64,000 bases of DNA from positions 62,001-126,000 of the forward strand of contig LNEV01000015.1 in the NCBI GenBank assembly GCA_001464335.1. The letters are read 5' to 3'. The position numbers and the translations under genes are program-made. The DNA is from Rhizobiales bacterium Ga0077545. GTDB lineage: Bacteria; Pseudomonadota; Alphaproteobacteria; Rhizobiales; Methylopilaceae. The number at the start of each line of letters is the position of its first letter. Positions within the stretch are counted from its first letter, which is position 1. The notes under the pieces were generated by a model. The model saw nothing but the letters and a program-made list of their open reading frames with translations, searched no databases and was not told where the DNA came from. Positions 38,539 to 47,712 of the stretch are shown piece after piece.

Positions 38539-39720
38539 TCACTTCTGCGGGCCGAGCGTGCCTAGAACGTCGAGAACCGCTGCCGCCGCCTCGATGCGGT
38601 CGGGAATGGGGATGTTGCGGTTGGCCAGCATGACGATGCCGATCCTGCGTTCGGGAACGAAGGCGGCGTAGGCGCCGAAACCGTTGGTCGATCCGGTCTT
38701 GTTGAAGAGCGTCGGGCCGGAGGGCGCCTGCGGAGGGTCGAGCGCGACGGCGCTCTGCGGCTCGAGCGCCATTTCACTCGAGTTTCCGGCCAGAAGATCG
38801 GCCCGCGTCACGGGATAGGGATATTGCTCCCAGCCAAGACCCTGGACCATGCCGCCCACCCTGAAATAGCCGACATGCGTTCCCTCCACCGCGCGTCTCA
38901 GCGGCGGAGCGAGCGCATCCGGGTTCATGTTCGCATCGACGAAGCGGATCAGGTCGGCCGCCGTCGTCTTGACACCGTAGGCCTCGGGCCCGAACACGCC
39001 GGGCGTGACGCGCACGGGCTTGTTGGCCTTGTTGTACCCCAAAGCGTAATCGTCCATACGCGATTTGGGCACGCGCACGAAACTGTTCGTCATGCCAAGC
39101 GGCGCGAAGATCTCTTTCTCGACGAGCGTCGCGAAATCGCCGCCCATCGCAAGGCTCGCGATATGCCCCAGCAGGCCGATGCTGGGATTGGAGTAGCGAC
39201 GCTGCGCTCCGGGCGGGCTTGCGGGCTCCCACGTCCGGAAATAGTCCGGCATGTCGGCATCCCGGTTCACGCTTGCGGGAAACTGCAGCGGCAATCCTCC
39301 GGCGGTGTATGTGCCGAGATTGAGCAGGCTTGCCTTGTCGATCGCGCTGCCGCGCAGCGCGGAAAGATGGGCGCCGGGCCGGTCGTCGAGCGAAAGCTTG
39401 CCGCGCTCCTGCGCCTCAAGCGCGAGCGTTGCCGTGAAGGTCTTGCTGACCGAACCGATCTCGAACAGCGTGTCCCGCGTCACGGGCTTCTTGCTGTCGC
39501 GCGAGGCGACGCCGTAGGTGAAAACGTAATGACGACCGCCGGCCGTCACCGCAACCGCCATCCCCGGAACGTCGTGCTTTTCGAGAAGCGGGCGGAACGC
39601 GGCATCGACGGCCGGTTCAATCCGGGGCTGCGCGTCGTCTGCTTTTGCGGGAGCGGCAACCAGCACCGCAAGGCTCATCGCAAGGGCCGCCGGCCCGGAC
39701 CGTTTCGTGGCGAAGCTCAA
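38539..39720 (-). CDS. class C-like (AmpC-type) serine beta-lactamase family protein
   Basis: 393 residues from TTG 39720, chosen because CACGGGGA stands 8 bases before it and it gives a normal signal peptide (ending PAKADDAQ); an ATG at 39780 would add 20 residues in front. The three catalytic motifs are all present in AmpC context: SVSK ([12 protein letters not shown]), YSN ([12 protein letters not shown]) and KTG ([15 protein letters not shown]). N-terminal VPGMAVAV and YVFTYGVA also match AmpC. Periplasmic. No ampR neighbour. A DD-peptidase or esterase of the same clan cannot be excluded. Confidence 0.85.
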   Translation of the reverse strand: MSFATKRSGPAALAMSLAVLVAAPAKADDAQPRIEPAVDAAFRPLLEKHDVPGMAVAVTAGGRHYVFTYGVASRDSKKPVTRDTLFEIGSVSKTFTATLALEAQERGKLSLDDRPGAHLSALRGSAIDKASLLNLGTYTAGGLPLQFPASVNRDADMPDYFRTWEPASPPGAQRRYSNPSIGLLGHIASLAMGGDFATLVEKEIFAPLGMTNSFVRVPKSRMDDYALGYNKANKPVRVTPGVFGPEAYGVKTTAADLIRFVDANMNPDALAPPLRRAVEGTHVGYFRVGGMVQGLGWEQYPYPVTRADLLAGNSSEMALEPQSAVALDPPQAPSGPTLFNKTGSTNGFGAYAAFVPERRIGIVMLANRNIPIPDRIEAAAAVLDVLGTLGPQK

Positions 39721-39844
39721 AATATCGTCCCCGTGAAGTTCAAGCCGACGCGATTGGCCATGCGGAAACGGCAGGATCATGACGGCGCGCCCCGGACGGG
39801 GCAAAAGGAAGGGAAGTGCGGGCCGCAAAAGCCGTCGGATTTTT

Positions 39845-39975
39845 CGATCCCGGGAACCTACCTGAGTAGGTGGGCGCCGTGTGCCCAAGCCCAGGGGCGA
39901 GGACAGGGACAGCTCCCTTTGAGATCGATAAGGCCCCGGGAATACAGTTTCCTGACCAACCCAGCAGCACCGCCC
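39845..39975 (-). ncRNA. ssrS: candidate 6S RNA (ssrS), ends approximate
   Basis: Lies directly after zapA on the same strand, the usual 6S position. On the minus strand, CCCGGG arms at 39935-39940 and 39849-39854 with flanking pairs form a closing stem of about 9 bp. Inside are a hairpin AGGGA/TCCCT (39914-39918 with 39905-39909), a CCCC/GGGG-rich helix, and near the 3' end ACCTAC-TCAG-GTAGGT (39866-39871 with 39856-39861), which resembles the small hairpin in the 3' side of the 6S bubble (CACCT...AGGTT). The closed core is only about 97 nt, short for 6S, so the 5' end is placed further up near a TACATA box. No open reading frame is credible here. Confidence 0.5.
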
Positions 39976-39998
39976 TCTCTATGTAGTGTTTCGCGGGC

Positions 39999-40379
39999 TC
40001 AGGCGCCAGCGCTGTCGCGCAACCGCGTGCGCAGGTCCGCGGCCAGCACCTCCAGCCGCTCGGCCAGGCCATTGACGACAACGGCCGCTTCCTCCGCTTC
40101 CTCGTCGGCCAGCGACACCGCCGCCTCGTCGCCCTCCTGAAGGCGGCGGATCCTGGCTTCGAGATCGCCCACGCGCCGCTGGGCTTCGCTGAGTTCGTCC
40201 GCGATCACGATGCACGCCATCACCGTCAGGCGCATGTCGCCGATTTCGCCGAAGCTCGTGCGCATGGCCGTCATCTTCTCGTCGACCAGTTTTCCGAGAT
40301 TTTGCAGATGCTCTTCCTGGCCGTCGTCGCAGGCCATGCGGTAGGTGCGCCCGGCAATCGTGAGAGTGACTTCAGCCAT
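39999..40379 (-). CDS. zapA: cell division protein ZapA
   Basis: Cytoplasmic FtsZ-ring stabiliser. 126 residues from ATG 40379 (MAEVTLTIAGRTYRMACDDGQEEHL), the family start; in-frame codons up to 40640 belong to the neighbouring gene's shadow. Central MTAMRTSFGEIGDMRLTVMACIVIADEL and a C-terminal coiled coil. Ten bases after the DUF4164 gene, same strand, so one operon. Confidence 0.94.
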   Translation of the reverse strand: MAEVTLTIAGRTYRMACDDGQEEHLQNLGKLVDEKMTAMRTSFGEIGDMRLTVMACIVIADELSEAQRRVGDLEARIRRLQEGDEAAVSLADEEAEEAAVVVNGLAERLEVLAADLRTRLRDSAGA

Positions 40380-40389
40380 CGGCGTTCCT

Positions 40390-40677
40390 TCAGTCCTTGC
40401 TGGGCTGGTCGCGGCCGAGGACGTCCTGAATCGTCTCGATGGCCTTGTCGAGACGCCGGGCAACATCGCGGTTGGTACTTTCGAGCCGCGTCGTCCGCGC
40501 ATTGCTGAGATCGAGCTCTTCGGCAAGCCGCGCGCGATCGTCCCCGAGAAGCGCAATTTCGGTATCGCGTTCGGCGCCGGTGCGCCGGGCGTCGAGAATC
40601 CGGGTCGATGCCGCTTCCAGCACGCCCACGGCTCCCTCAAGCCGCCGGAGCGCCGCTCCCAGTGCGGTCTCTCTCAT
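40390..40677 (-). CDS. DUF4164 coiled-coil protein
   Basis: 95 residues from ATG 40677 (MRETALGAALRRLEGAVGVLEAA). Nearly all coiled coil (ALLGDDRARLAEELDLSNARTTRLESTNRDVARRLDKAIETIQDVLG). The family is restricted to Alphaproteobacteria and is almost always just upstream of zapA, suggesting a role at the division ring analogous to ZapB-like partners; this is inference from position and shape. Confidence 0.88.
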   Translation of the reverse strand: MRETALGAALRRLEGAVGVLEAASTRILDARRTGAERDTEIALLGDDRARLAEELDLSNARTTRLESTNRDVARRLDKAIETIQDVLGRDQPSKD

Positions 40678-40855
40678 GAAACGAACTACTCCCCGGCCGC
40701 CGCCGCGCTTAGAGGTCTGGAACGTCACGTCTTTTCTGCGCAGGACCTCAAGCCCGCCTGTGTTCGGAATTATGAGGCGGGGGCCAGTTCCGCGTCAATC
40801 GCATGAGTGCCGTCAACCACATGCATAACTTGCCCGAAACCCCACCTTAGCCGCG

Positions 40856-40883
40856 TTGACTAAGAGCGTCAGGATGCTAAGTG
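40856..40883 (+). promoter_or_regulatory. sigma70-type promoter of tkt
   Basis: TTGACT (40856-40861), 16 bases, TAAGTG (40878-40883), giving a leader of about 45 bases before the tkt ATG at 40937. It lies in the 259-base divergent gap between the DUF4164 gene and tkt. Confidence 0.45.
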
Positions 40884-40936
40884 TCCACCCCCGTGCTCTG
40901 GCTGATCCCGGCCTATCCCGCGCGGGGCCGCGCCAC

Positions 40937-42928
40937 ATGCCCAAACAGATCTCCCGCGAACAACACGACCGCATGGCGAACGCCCTGCGGTTCCTTTCGA
41001 TCGATGCCGTCGAGAAGGCCAAATCCGGCCATCCGGGCCTGCCCATGGGCGCCGCCGACGTCGCAACGGTTCTGTTCTCCCGTTATCTGAAGTTCGACCC
41101 CACCGATCCGCACTGGCCGGACCGCGACCGCTTCGTGCTGTCGGCCGGCCACGGCTCGATGCTGATCTATTCGCTGCTGCATCTGACCGGCTATGAGAGC
41201 GTGTCCATCGAGGACATCAAGCTCTTCCGCCAGCTCGATTCCAAAACGCCGGGCCATCCCGAGAACTTCATGACGCTCGGCGTCGAGACGACGACGGGGC
41301 CCTTGGGCGCGGGCCTTTCCACCGCCGTCGGCATGGCGCTTGCCGAGCGCATTCTCGCCGCCGAATTCGGCGACGATGCGGTCGATCATTTCACCTATGT
41401 GATCTGCTCGGACGGCGATCTCATGGAAGGCGTCAGCCAGGAGGCCATCGCGATCGCGGGCCATATGAAGCTGTCGAAAATGATCGTCTTCTATGACGAC
41501 AACGGAATTTCGATCGACGGCGCGACCTCGCTCTCCGACAGCGTGGACCAGCTCGCGCGCTTCAAATCCGCCAACTGGAACGCGGTGCGCGTCGACGGCC
41601 ACGATCCGGAGGCCATCGCCGCCGCCATCGAGGCCGCGCAGAAAAGCGACAAGCCCTCGCTGATCGCCTGCAAGACGACGATCGGCTTCGGCGCTCCGAA
41701 AAAGGCCGGCACCGCTGGTGCCCACGGCTCGCCGCTCGGGGCGGAAGAAATCGCCGCGACCCGCAAGGCGCTCGGCTGGGAATACCCCGCCTTCGAGATA
41801 CCGGACGATGTCGCAACCGCCTGGCGCGAGGCCGGTGCCCGCTCGAAGGAGGCGAACGCCGCCTGGAAGAAACGCGTCGACAGCATCGCCAAGCGCGATG
41901 AATTCGAGCGCCGCGTCATCAAGGGCGAGCTTCCGGCTTCGTTCGAGGCGGCGATCAAGAACCTGAAAGAACGCCTCGTCTCGGCGCCGCAGGAAGTCGC
42001 GACCCGCAAGAGCTCGGAAATCGTGCTCGAAGCCATCGCCGATGCCCTGCCGGAGCTTCTGTCCGGCTCCGCGGACCTGACGCCCTCCAACAACACCAAG
42101 GTGAAGGCGTTCAACGAGATCTCGCCCGGCAATTATGCGGGCCGGTATGTGCACTGGGGCATTCGCGAGCACGGAATGGCCTCGGCGGTGAACGGCATCG
42201 CGCTGCATGGCGGCCTCATCCCGCTCGGCGCGACCTTCCTCGTCTTCTCCGATTATTGCCGCCCGGCGCTGCGCCTTGCCGCGCTGATGAGGCTGCGCTC
42301 GATCTTCGTCTTTACGCATGACTCGATCGGCGTCGGCGAAGACGGCCCGACGCATCAGCCGGTCGAGCATCTTGCCGCGCTGCGCGCGATCCCGAATCTT
42401 TACGTCTACCGCCCGGCCGACACGGTCGAGACGGCGGAAGCCTGGGAACTCGCGATCACGGAAACCCGTCCGAGCATTCTTGCGTTGACCCGCCAGAACC
42501 TGCCGCAGGTGCGCCTGTCGAACAGCGCGGACAATCTGACGGCCCTCGGTGCCTACGAACTCGCGCCCGCCTCCGGCAAGGCCGAGGTCTCGATCTTCGC
42601 GTCGGGTTCGGAAGTCTCGCTGGCCCTCGAGGCGAAAAAGGCTCTCGACGACGCCGGCATCGCAACGCGCGTCGTCTCCGTGCCTTGCATGGACCTCTTC
42701 AACGAGCAATCCGAAGATTATCAGCGCGATGTCATCGGCACGGCACCCGTCAAGATCGGCGTCGAAGCGGCGATCCGCATGGGCTGGGACCACATCATCG
42801 GCGCGGACGGCGCATTCGTCGGAATGACAGGCTTCGGCGCGTCGGGACCGGCCAAGGACGTCTACAATCATTTTGGCATCACCAGCGAGGCGGTTGTTGC
42901 CGCCGCGAAAAAGAAGCTGGGACGCTGA
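40937..42928 (+). CDS. tkt: transketolase
   Basis: Transfers two-carbon ketol units in the pentose phosphate and Calvin pathways. 663 residues from ATG 40937 ([21 protein letters not shown]), the standard length. TPP/Mg site [14 protein letters not shown]...[11 protein letters not shown]-terminal [18 protein letters not shown], and the middle Pyr domain [17 protein letters not shown] (Glu) and [16 protein letters not shown]. First gene of the tkt-gap-(small ORF)-pgk-fba run. Confidence 0.98.
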   Translation: MPKQISREQHDRMANALRFLSIDAVEKAKSGHPGLPMGAADVATVLFSRYLKFDPTDPHWPDRDRFVLSAGHGSMLIYSLLHLTGYESVSIEDIKLFRQLDSKTPGHPENFMTLGVETTTGPLGAGLSTAVGMALAERILAAEFGDDAVDHFTYVICSDGDLMEGVSQEAIAIAGHMKLSKMIVFYDDNGISIDGATSLSDSVDQLARFKSANWNAVRVDGHDPEAIAAAIEAAQKSDKPSLIACKTTIGFGAPKKAGTAGAHGSPLGAEEIAATRKALGWEYPAFEIPDDVATAWREAGARSKEANAAWKKRVDSIAKRDEFERRVIKGELPASFEAAIKNLKERLVSAPQEVATRKSSEIVLEAIADALPELLSGSADLTPSNNTKVKAFNEISPGNYAGRYVHWGIREHGMASAVNGIALHGGLIPLGATFLVFSDYCRPALRLAALMRLRSIFVFTHDSIGVGEDGPTHQPVEHLAALRAIPNLYVYRPADTVETAEAWELAITETRPSILALTRQNLPQVRLSNSADNLTALGAYELAPASGKAEVSIFASGSEVSLALEAKKALDDAGIATRVVSVPCMDLFNEQSEDYQRDVIGTAPVKIGVEAAIRMGWDHIIGADGAFVGMTGFGASGPAKDVYNHFGITSEAVVAAAKKKLGR

Positions 42929-42953
42929 CCATACAAAACGGGAGACAGGGAAA

Positions 42954-43964
42954 ATGACGGTGCGGGTAGCGATCAACGGTTTCGGACGTATTGGCCGCCT
43001 TGTGCTGCGCGGCATCGTCGAAAGCGGACGCAAGGACATTCAGGTCGTTGCGATCAACGATCTCGGCCCGGTCGAGACCAACGCGCATCTGCTGCGTCAT
43101 GACTCGGTGCACGGGAAGTTCCCGGCCAAGGTCACGGTCGAGGGCGATTTCATAGACGTCGAAGGCCACGGCAAGATCAAGGTCACCGCCATCCGCAACC
43201 CGGCGGAACTTCCGCACAAGGATCTGGGCGTCGACATCGCGCTCGAATGCACGGGCATTTTTACCGCCAAGGACAAGGCGCTGGCGCACATCGAGGCCGG
43301 CGCCAAGCGTGTTCTCGTCTCCGCGCCCGCCGACGGCGCCGACCTCACCGTCGTCTACGGCGTCAACCACGACCAGCTCACCAAGGATCACATCGTCGTC
43401 TCGAACGCGTCCTGCACGACGAATTGCCTCGGCCCGGTCGCCAAGGTCCTGAACGATGCCATCGGCATCGAAAAGGGCTTCATGACGACGATCCACTCTT
43501 ACACCGGCGACCAGCCGACGCTCGACACCATGCACAAGGATCTGTACCGCGCCCGCGCGGCAGCCCTCAGCATGATCCCGACCTCGACCGGCGCGGCGAA
43601 AGCCATCGGCCTCGTCATTCCGGAACTGAAGGGCAAGCTCGACGGCACCTCGATCCGCGTGCCGACGCCGAACGTCTCGGTCGTGGACTTCAAGTTCATC
43701 CCGAAGAAGCCGACAACCGTCGAGGACGTGAACGCGGCCGTGGTCGCGGCGTCGAAACAGCAGCTCAAGGGCATTCTCGCCGTGATCGACGAGCCGCTTG
43801 TCTCGACCGATTTCAACCACGACCCGCATTCCTCGAGCTTCGCGCTCGACCAGACGAAAGTGATCGACGGCAATCTCGTCCGCGTCCTCTCTTGGTACGA
43901 CAACGAATGGGGCTTCTCCAACCGCATGGCCGACACGGCCGTTGCGATGGGCAAGTTGCTGTAA
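42954..43964 (+). CDS. gap: glyceraldehyde-3-phosphate dehydrogenase, type I
   Basis: Interconverts glyceraldehyde-3-phosphate and 1,3-bisphosphoglycerate. 336 residues from ATG 42954 (GGGAGACAGGG ribosome site), NAD loop INGFGRIGR, catalytic Cys in [12 protein letters not shown] and the partner His in [16 protein letters not shown]. 25 bases after tkt. Asp in VAINDL at the end of the second beta strand favours NAD over NADP. Confidence 0.98.
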   Translation: MTVRVAINGFGRIGRLVLRGIVESGRKDIQVVAINDLGPVETNAHLLRHDSVHGKFPAKVTVEGDFIDVEGHGKIKVTAIRNPAELPHKDLGVDIALECTGIFTAKDKALAHIEAGAKRVLVSAPADGADLTVVYGVNHDQLTKDHIVVSNASCTTNCLGPVAKVLNDAIGIEKGFMTTIHSYTGDQPTLDTMHKDLYRARAAALSMIPTSTGAAKAIGLVIPELKGKLDGTSIRVPTPNVSVVDFKFIPKKPTTVEDVNAAVVAASKQQLKGILAVIDEPLVSTDFNHDPHSSSFALDQTKVIDGNLVRVLSWYDNEWGFSNRMADTAVAMGKLL

Positions 43965-43972
43965 GGTGCCTG

Positions 43973-44152
43973 GTGAGCTGGAGCCAGATCTTCGGTCTCG
44001 GTGTTCTGGCTCTTCTCGGCGCACTCGGCTTCTGGCTGATGGGTGGCGGCCGAAAAGTGAAGCCTACGGGCAAAGGCCCCGGCGAAGGTACGCACGGTTC
44101 AAGTAGCGAGGCTTTTCGCCATTCCGGCACAAGCCCTCCAAGCGGCGACTGA
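43973..44152 (+). CDS. 59-residue predicted membrane peptide between gap and pgk
   Basis: GTG start at 43973 with AAGGTG five bases upstream. One TM helix ([21 protein letters not shown]) followed by a short, polar Gly/Ser/Lys tail. It begins 8 bases after gap and ends 17 bases before pgk, so it sits inside the operon. I do not recognise a family. The strong TM pattern, ribosome site and tight packing support a real gene, but it could also be a fortuitous frame. Confidence 0.55.
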   Translation: MSWSQIFGLGVLALLGALGFWLMGGGRKVKPTGKGPGEGTHGSSSEAFRHSGTSPPSGD

Positions 44153-44169
44153 ATGATGGGGATGATGTA

Positions 44170-45363
44170 GTGACGTTCAAAACGCTCGACGAAGCAGATC
44201 TTTCGGGCAAACGCGTTCTCGTCCGCGTCGATTTCAACCTGCCGATGGAAGACGGCGCGGTCACGGATGACACCCGCATCCGCGCCGCGCAGCCGACCGT
44301 CGACGACATCACGTCGAGAGGCGGAAAGGCGATCCTGATCGCCCATATGGGCCGCCCCAAGGGAAAGCGCGACGAAGCGCAGTCCCTGAAGCAGATCCTT
44401 TCCGCCGTCGAGGCCGTGTTCGGCCGTCCGGTGGCCTTCGCCGACGATTGTATTGGCACCTCGGCCGAGAAGGCCGTCGCCGCGCTGAAGGACGGCGAGG
44501 TCCTTCTCCTCGAAAATCTCCGCTTCCACGCGGGTGAGGAAAAGGACGATCCGGACTTCACCGCCCAGCTCGCAAAACTCGGCGACATCTTCGTCAACGA
44601 CGCCTTCTCGGTCGCGCACCGCGCGGCCTCGTCCGTCGTCGGCCTTGCCAAGGCACTGCCCGCTTATGCCGGCCGCTCCATGCAGAAAGAGCTGGAAGCC
44701 CTGTCGGCCGCCCTCACCGCGCCGCAGCGTCCCGTCGCGGCGGTTGTCGGCGGCGCCAAGGTCTCGACCAAGATCGAGCTTCTCGGCAATCTCGTCGGCA
44801 AGGTGGACACGCTCATCATCGGCGGCGGCATGGCCAACACCTTCCTCGCCGCGCGCGGGGCCGATGTCGGCAAATCCCTGTGCGAAAGAGACCACCTCGA
44901 CACCGCCCGCGAGATCGAGACCAAGGCCAAGGCCGCCGGATGCGCGATCGTGCTTCCCGTCGATGCGGTCGTTGCGAAAGAGTTCAAGGCGAATGCCGCG
45001 CACCGCACGGTGACGCCGGATGCCGTCGGCATGGACGAGATGATCCTCGATGCCGGTCCGGACAGCGTGGCGGAGATCTCGAAGGTTCTCGAAAGCACCA
45101 AGACGCTCGTCTGGAACGGCCCGTTCGGCGCGTTCGAGCTCGAGCCCTTCGACGCGGCGACGAACGCCGTCGCGCGAAAGGCCGCCGAGCTGACGACATC
45201 CGGCGCGCTGCTGTCGGTCGCGGGCGGCGGAGATACGGTTGCCGCGCTCAACCATGCCGGCGCCGCGGACGGCTTTACCTACATTTCGACGGCAGGCGGC
45301 GCCTTCCTCGAATGGCTCGAAGGCAAGCCGCTTCCCGGCGTCGAAGCGCTGAAGCAGCCCTAA
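44170..45363 (+). CDS. pgk: phosphoglycerate kinase
   Basis: 397 residues from GTG 44170. N-terminal substrate motif [20 protein letters not shown], then the conserved [28 protein letters not shown], and the nucleotide-site WNGPFGAFE and GGGDTVAAL. Makes ATP from 1,3-bisphosphoglycerate or runs backwards in carbon fixation or gluconeogenesis. Followed by a perfect inverted repeat before fba. Confidence 0.98.
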   Translation: MTFKTLDEADLSGKRVLVRVDFNLPMEDGAVTDDTRIRAAQPTVDDITSRGGKAILIAHMGRPKGKRDEAQSLKQILSAVEAVFGRPVAFADDCIGTSAEKAVAALKDGEVLLLENLRFHAGEEKDDPDFTAQLAKLGDIFVNDAFSVAHRAASSVVGLAKALPAYAGRSMQKELEALSAALTAPQRPVAAVVGGAKVSTKIELLGNLVGKVDTLIIGGGMANTFLAARGADVGKSLCERDHLDTAREIETKAKAAGCAIVLPVDAVVAKEFKANAAHRTVTPDAVGMDEMILDAGPDSVAEISKVLESTKTLVWNGPFGAFELEPFDAATNAVARKAAELTTSGALLSVAGGGDTVAALNHAGAADGFTYISTAGGAFLEWLEGKPLPGVEALKQP

Positions 45364-45376
45364 AAAAGACAAGACC

Positions 45377-45401
45377 GCAAAGCCCACTAAAGGGGCTTTG
45401 C
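45377..45401 (+). repeat. perfect inverted repeat between pgk and fba
   Basis: GCAAAGCCC (45377-45385) and GGGCTTTGC (45393-45401), 7-base loop. On the coding strand it is followed by AAAAAC, not a T run, so it is not a typical intrinsic terminator for pgk. It may be an mRNA stabilising or processing hairpin setting different levels of pgk and fba. Confidence 0.7.
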
Positions 45402-45445
45402 AAAAACAGAATTCGCCCTAGATCGAAATAAGGACGGAGACGAGA

Positions 45446-46531
45446 ATGGCCCGCATAACTCTACGCCAACTCCTTGATCATGCTGCGGAATTTGGCTATG
45501 GCGTGCCGGCGTTCAACATCAACAACATGGAGCAGGCGCTGGCCATCGGCGCGGCTGCCGACAAGGTCGATGCTCCGGTCATCATTCAGGCGTCGCGCGG
45601 TGCGCGCTCCTATGCCAACGACATCATGCTGGCGAAGATGATCGACGCGCTCGTCGAGATCTATCCGCACATTCCGATCTGCATGCATCTCGACCACGGC
45701 AACAACGAAGCCACCTGCGCCACCGCGATCCAGCACGGCTTTACCTCCGTGATGATGGACGGCTCGCTCAAGGCCGACGGCTCGACGCCCGCCGACTGGG
45801 ATTACAATGTCGGCGTCACCAAGCGCGTCGCCGATATGGCGCATTGGGCCGGCGCGTCCGTCGAGGGCGAGCTCGGCGTGCTCGGTTCGCTCGAAAGCGG
45901 CGAGGGCGAGAAGGAAGACGGCCACGGCTTCGAGGGCAAGCTCAGCCACGACCAGCTTCTCACAGATCCCGACGAAGCGGTGGAGTTCGTCCGGCTCACC
46001 AAAGTGGACGCGCTCGCGGTCGCGATGGGCACCTCGCACGGTGCGTACAAATTCACCCGCAAGCCGGACGGCGACGTGCTCGCCATGAACGTCATCGAGG
46101 AAATCCACCGCCGCCTGCCGAACGTGCATCTGGTGATGCATGGTTCGAGTTCGGTGCCGGAGGATCTTCAGGAGATCATCAACAAGTTCGGCGGCGAGAT
46201 GAAGCCGACCTGGGGCGTGCCGGTGGAGGAAATCCAGCGCGGCATCAAGCACGGCGTGCGCAAGGTCAACATCGACACCGACAACCGCATGGCGATCACC
46301 GGCGCGATCCGCAAAGTGCTGACGGAGACCCCGTCCGAATTCGACCCGCGCAAATATCTGAAGCCCGCGACGGAAGCGATGCAGAAGCTCTGCATGGCCC
46401 GCCTCGAACAGTTCGGCACCGCCGGCAACGCCTCGAAGATCAAGGTCCTGCCGATGAGCGTGATGGCGGCCCGCTACGCCAAGGGCGAACTCGATCCGAA
46501 GATCGAGGGCACGAAGGCGGCGGCGCAGTAA
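45446..46531 (+). CDS. fba: class II fructose-bisphosphate aldolase (Calvin-cycle subtype)
   Basis: Zinc-dependent aldolase joining triose phosphates to fructose-1,6-bisphosphate. 361 residues: start [27 protein letters not shown], zinc ligands in MHLDHGNN (His) and the Asp next to it, later [12 protein letters not shown] (His) and HGSSSVP. Length and sequence match the long CbbA-like subtype found in Rhizobiales rather than the short enterobacterial FbaA. Ends with a clear terminator. Confidence 0.97.
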   Translation: MARITLRQLLDHAAEFGYGVPAFNINNMEQALAIGAAADKVDAPVIIQASRGARSYANDIMLAKMIDALVEIYPHIPICMHLDHGNNEATCATAIQHGFTSVMMDGSLKADGSTPADWDYNVGVTKRVADMAHWAGASVEGELGVLGSLESGEGEKEDGHGFEGKLSHDQLLTDPDEAVEFVRLTKVDALAVAMGTSHGAYKFTRKPDGDVLAMNVIEEIHRRLPNVHLVMHGSSSVPEDLQEIINKFGGEMKPTWGVPVEEIQRGIKHGVRKVNIDTDNRMAITGAIRKVLTETPSEFDPRKYLKPATEAMQKLCMARLEQFGTAGNASKIKVLPMSVMAARYAKGELDPKIEGTKAAAQ

Positions 46532-46561
46532 ATCCGCGTCAGAGACGCGTGCGTTTCATGG

Positions 46562-46595
46562 CCGGACGGTCTCGCCGTCCGGTCATTTCTTTTTC
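46562..46595 (+). terminator. intrinsic terminator after fba
   Basis: Perfect 8-bp helix CCGGACGG (46562-46569) with CCGTCCGG (46575-46582), loop TCTCG, then TCATTTCTTTTT. Its T-rich part overlaps the 3' end of the convergent 49-codon gene. Confidence 0.8.
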
Positions 46596-46732
46596 TGCGG
46601 CGTCTGGGCGCCGGAGCGGGCAACCGTATCTCCGACCACGGAATTCTTGGTCGAGGGCGCGGCGGCAATGCTTTTCGGCTGCACCTTTTTCGGTTTCTTG
46701 GCTTCGCGATTCCCGTGTTGTTCCTTGGCCAT
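46583..46732 (-). CDS. 49-residue lysine-rich small protein
   Basis: ATG at 46730-46732 with an ideal ribosome site GGAGGAGAC just upstream; ends TGA at 46583-46585. The product is basic and polar (MAKEQHGNREAKKPKKVQPKS..., ending PQKKK), with no hydrophobic core, so it is probably disordered. Similar short Lys-rich peptides are common in rhizobial genomes without known function. The strong ribosome site is the main support. Confidence 0.65.
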   Translation of the reverse strand: MAKEQHGNREAKKPKKVQPKSIAAAPSTKNSVVGDTVARSGAQTPQKKK

Positions 46733-46792
46733 GGCAGTCTCCTCCGTGTTTTTTGAAGCAGACGCCCGAATGGGCGGCCGCGCAAGAGCGGC

Positions 46793-47602
46793 TCAGTCCG
46801 CCGCCTCTTCCGTCACGACCACGAACTTCGTCAGCGTGTTCGGCCCGAAGGTGAGCGTCAGCGGCACGTCGGCGGCGTCGCGTCCATACGCGATAAGAAT
46901 GCGCCCGATGCGCGGATCGTTGTTGCGCGGGTCGAACATGTGCCAGCTTCCGCCGAGAAAGACCTCGATCCACGCCGCGAAATCGCCGGGCGCGTGCGGC
47001 AGCGGCAGGCCGATGTCCGAGACATAACCGGTGCAATAGCGCGCCGGAATGTTGAGGGAGCGGCAGAAGGTCAGCGCCAGATGCGCGAAATCGCGGCAGA
47101 CGCCGATCTTCTCCTCATAGGCTTCGAGGGCGGTGCGCGTCGGGCGCGAATCCGCATAGCCGAACGTGATGTGCTGGTGGACGAAATCGCAGATCGCCTG
47201 CACGCGCGACCAGCCGGGCGGCAGATGGCCGAACAAGCGCCAGGCCACGTCGCTCATCCGGTCGGTCTCGCAATAGCGGCTGCCGAGGAGATACATAAGC
47301 GTGTCGGCCGGAAGCTGCGCCACCGGGATTTCCGGCGCATCGCCCCCCTGCCCGTCGGGATTGCCGCTGTCGCGCACCACGGTGTCGGTGTGCAGGGTGA
47401 AGCTGCCCGCCGGAGCGACGAAGCGCATGCACCAATTGCCGAAACTGTCGCGATAGCCCTCCAGCGGCACGGAAGGCGAGGTCGTCAGGTAATCGGGCCG
47501 TTCGAGATCGGAAAACCGCGACGCATGGACATTGAGCATCGCGATCATGGGCGTGTCCTGCGGAAGCTCAAAAGTCATCTCACAGCCAACGGATATCCGC
47601 AT
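46793..47602 (-). CDS. transglutaminase-like (papain-fold) protein
   Basis: 269 residues from ATG 47602 (MRISVGCEMTFELP). N-terminal beta domain, then the core with the nucleophile region EKIGVCRDFAHLALTFCRSLNIPARYCTGY (Cys). The usual His segment HAW(V/F)EV reads DFAAWIEVFLGG here, with Ala at the place of His; the Asp partner region WHMFDPRNN is intact. The family may hydrolyse or cross-link amides; lack of His suggests altered or lost activity. Cytoplasmic, no signal peptide. Confidence 0.85.
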   Translation of the reverse strand: MRISVGCEMTFELPQDTPMIAMLNVHASRFSDLERPDYLTTSPSVPLEGYRDSFGNWCMRFVAPAGSFTLHTDTVVRDSGNPDGQGGDAPEIPVAQLPADTLMYLLGSRYCETDRMSDVAWRLFGHLPPGWSRVQAICDFVHQHITFGYADSRPTRTALEAYEEKIGVCRDFAHLALTFCRSLNIPARYCTGYVSDIGLPLPHAPGDFAAWIEVFLGGSWHMFDPRNNDPRIGRILIAYGRDAADVPLTLTFGPNTLTKFVVVTEEAAD

Positions 47603-47712
47603 CATACCTCCCAAAAGGCGGGTGTAGCACGGATTGGGCGGGGGATGCGCGATCCATATCCCGCTGGAACGGCTCGCGTCGACGGCCTAGGTTGCGTGCA
47701 CGATCATCGACG

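Noticed and set aside
40913..43039. 708-codon open frame on the minus strand
   Set aside because: Exactly opposite tkt; composition typical of reverse-frame translation of a highly biased gene.
43813..45387. 524-codon open frame on the minus strand
   Set aside because: Opposite pgk; shadow with low-complexity Arg/Gly/Asp content.
45377..45401. Intrinsic terminator after pgk
   Set aside because: The stem is perfect, but A residues instead of T follow on the coding strand, so it is listed as an inverted repeat only.
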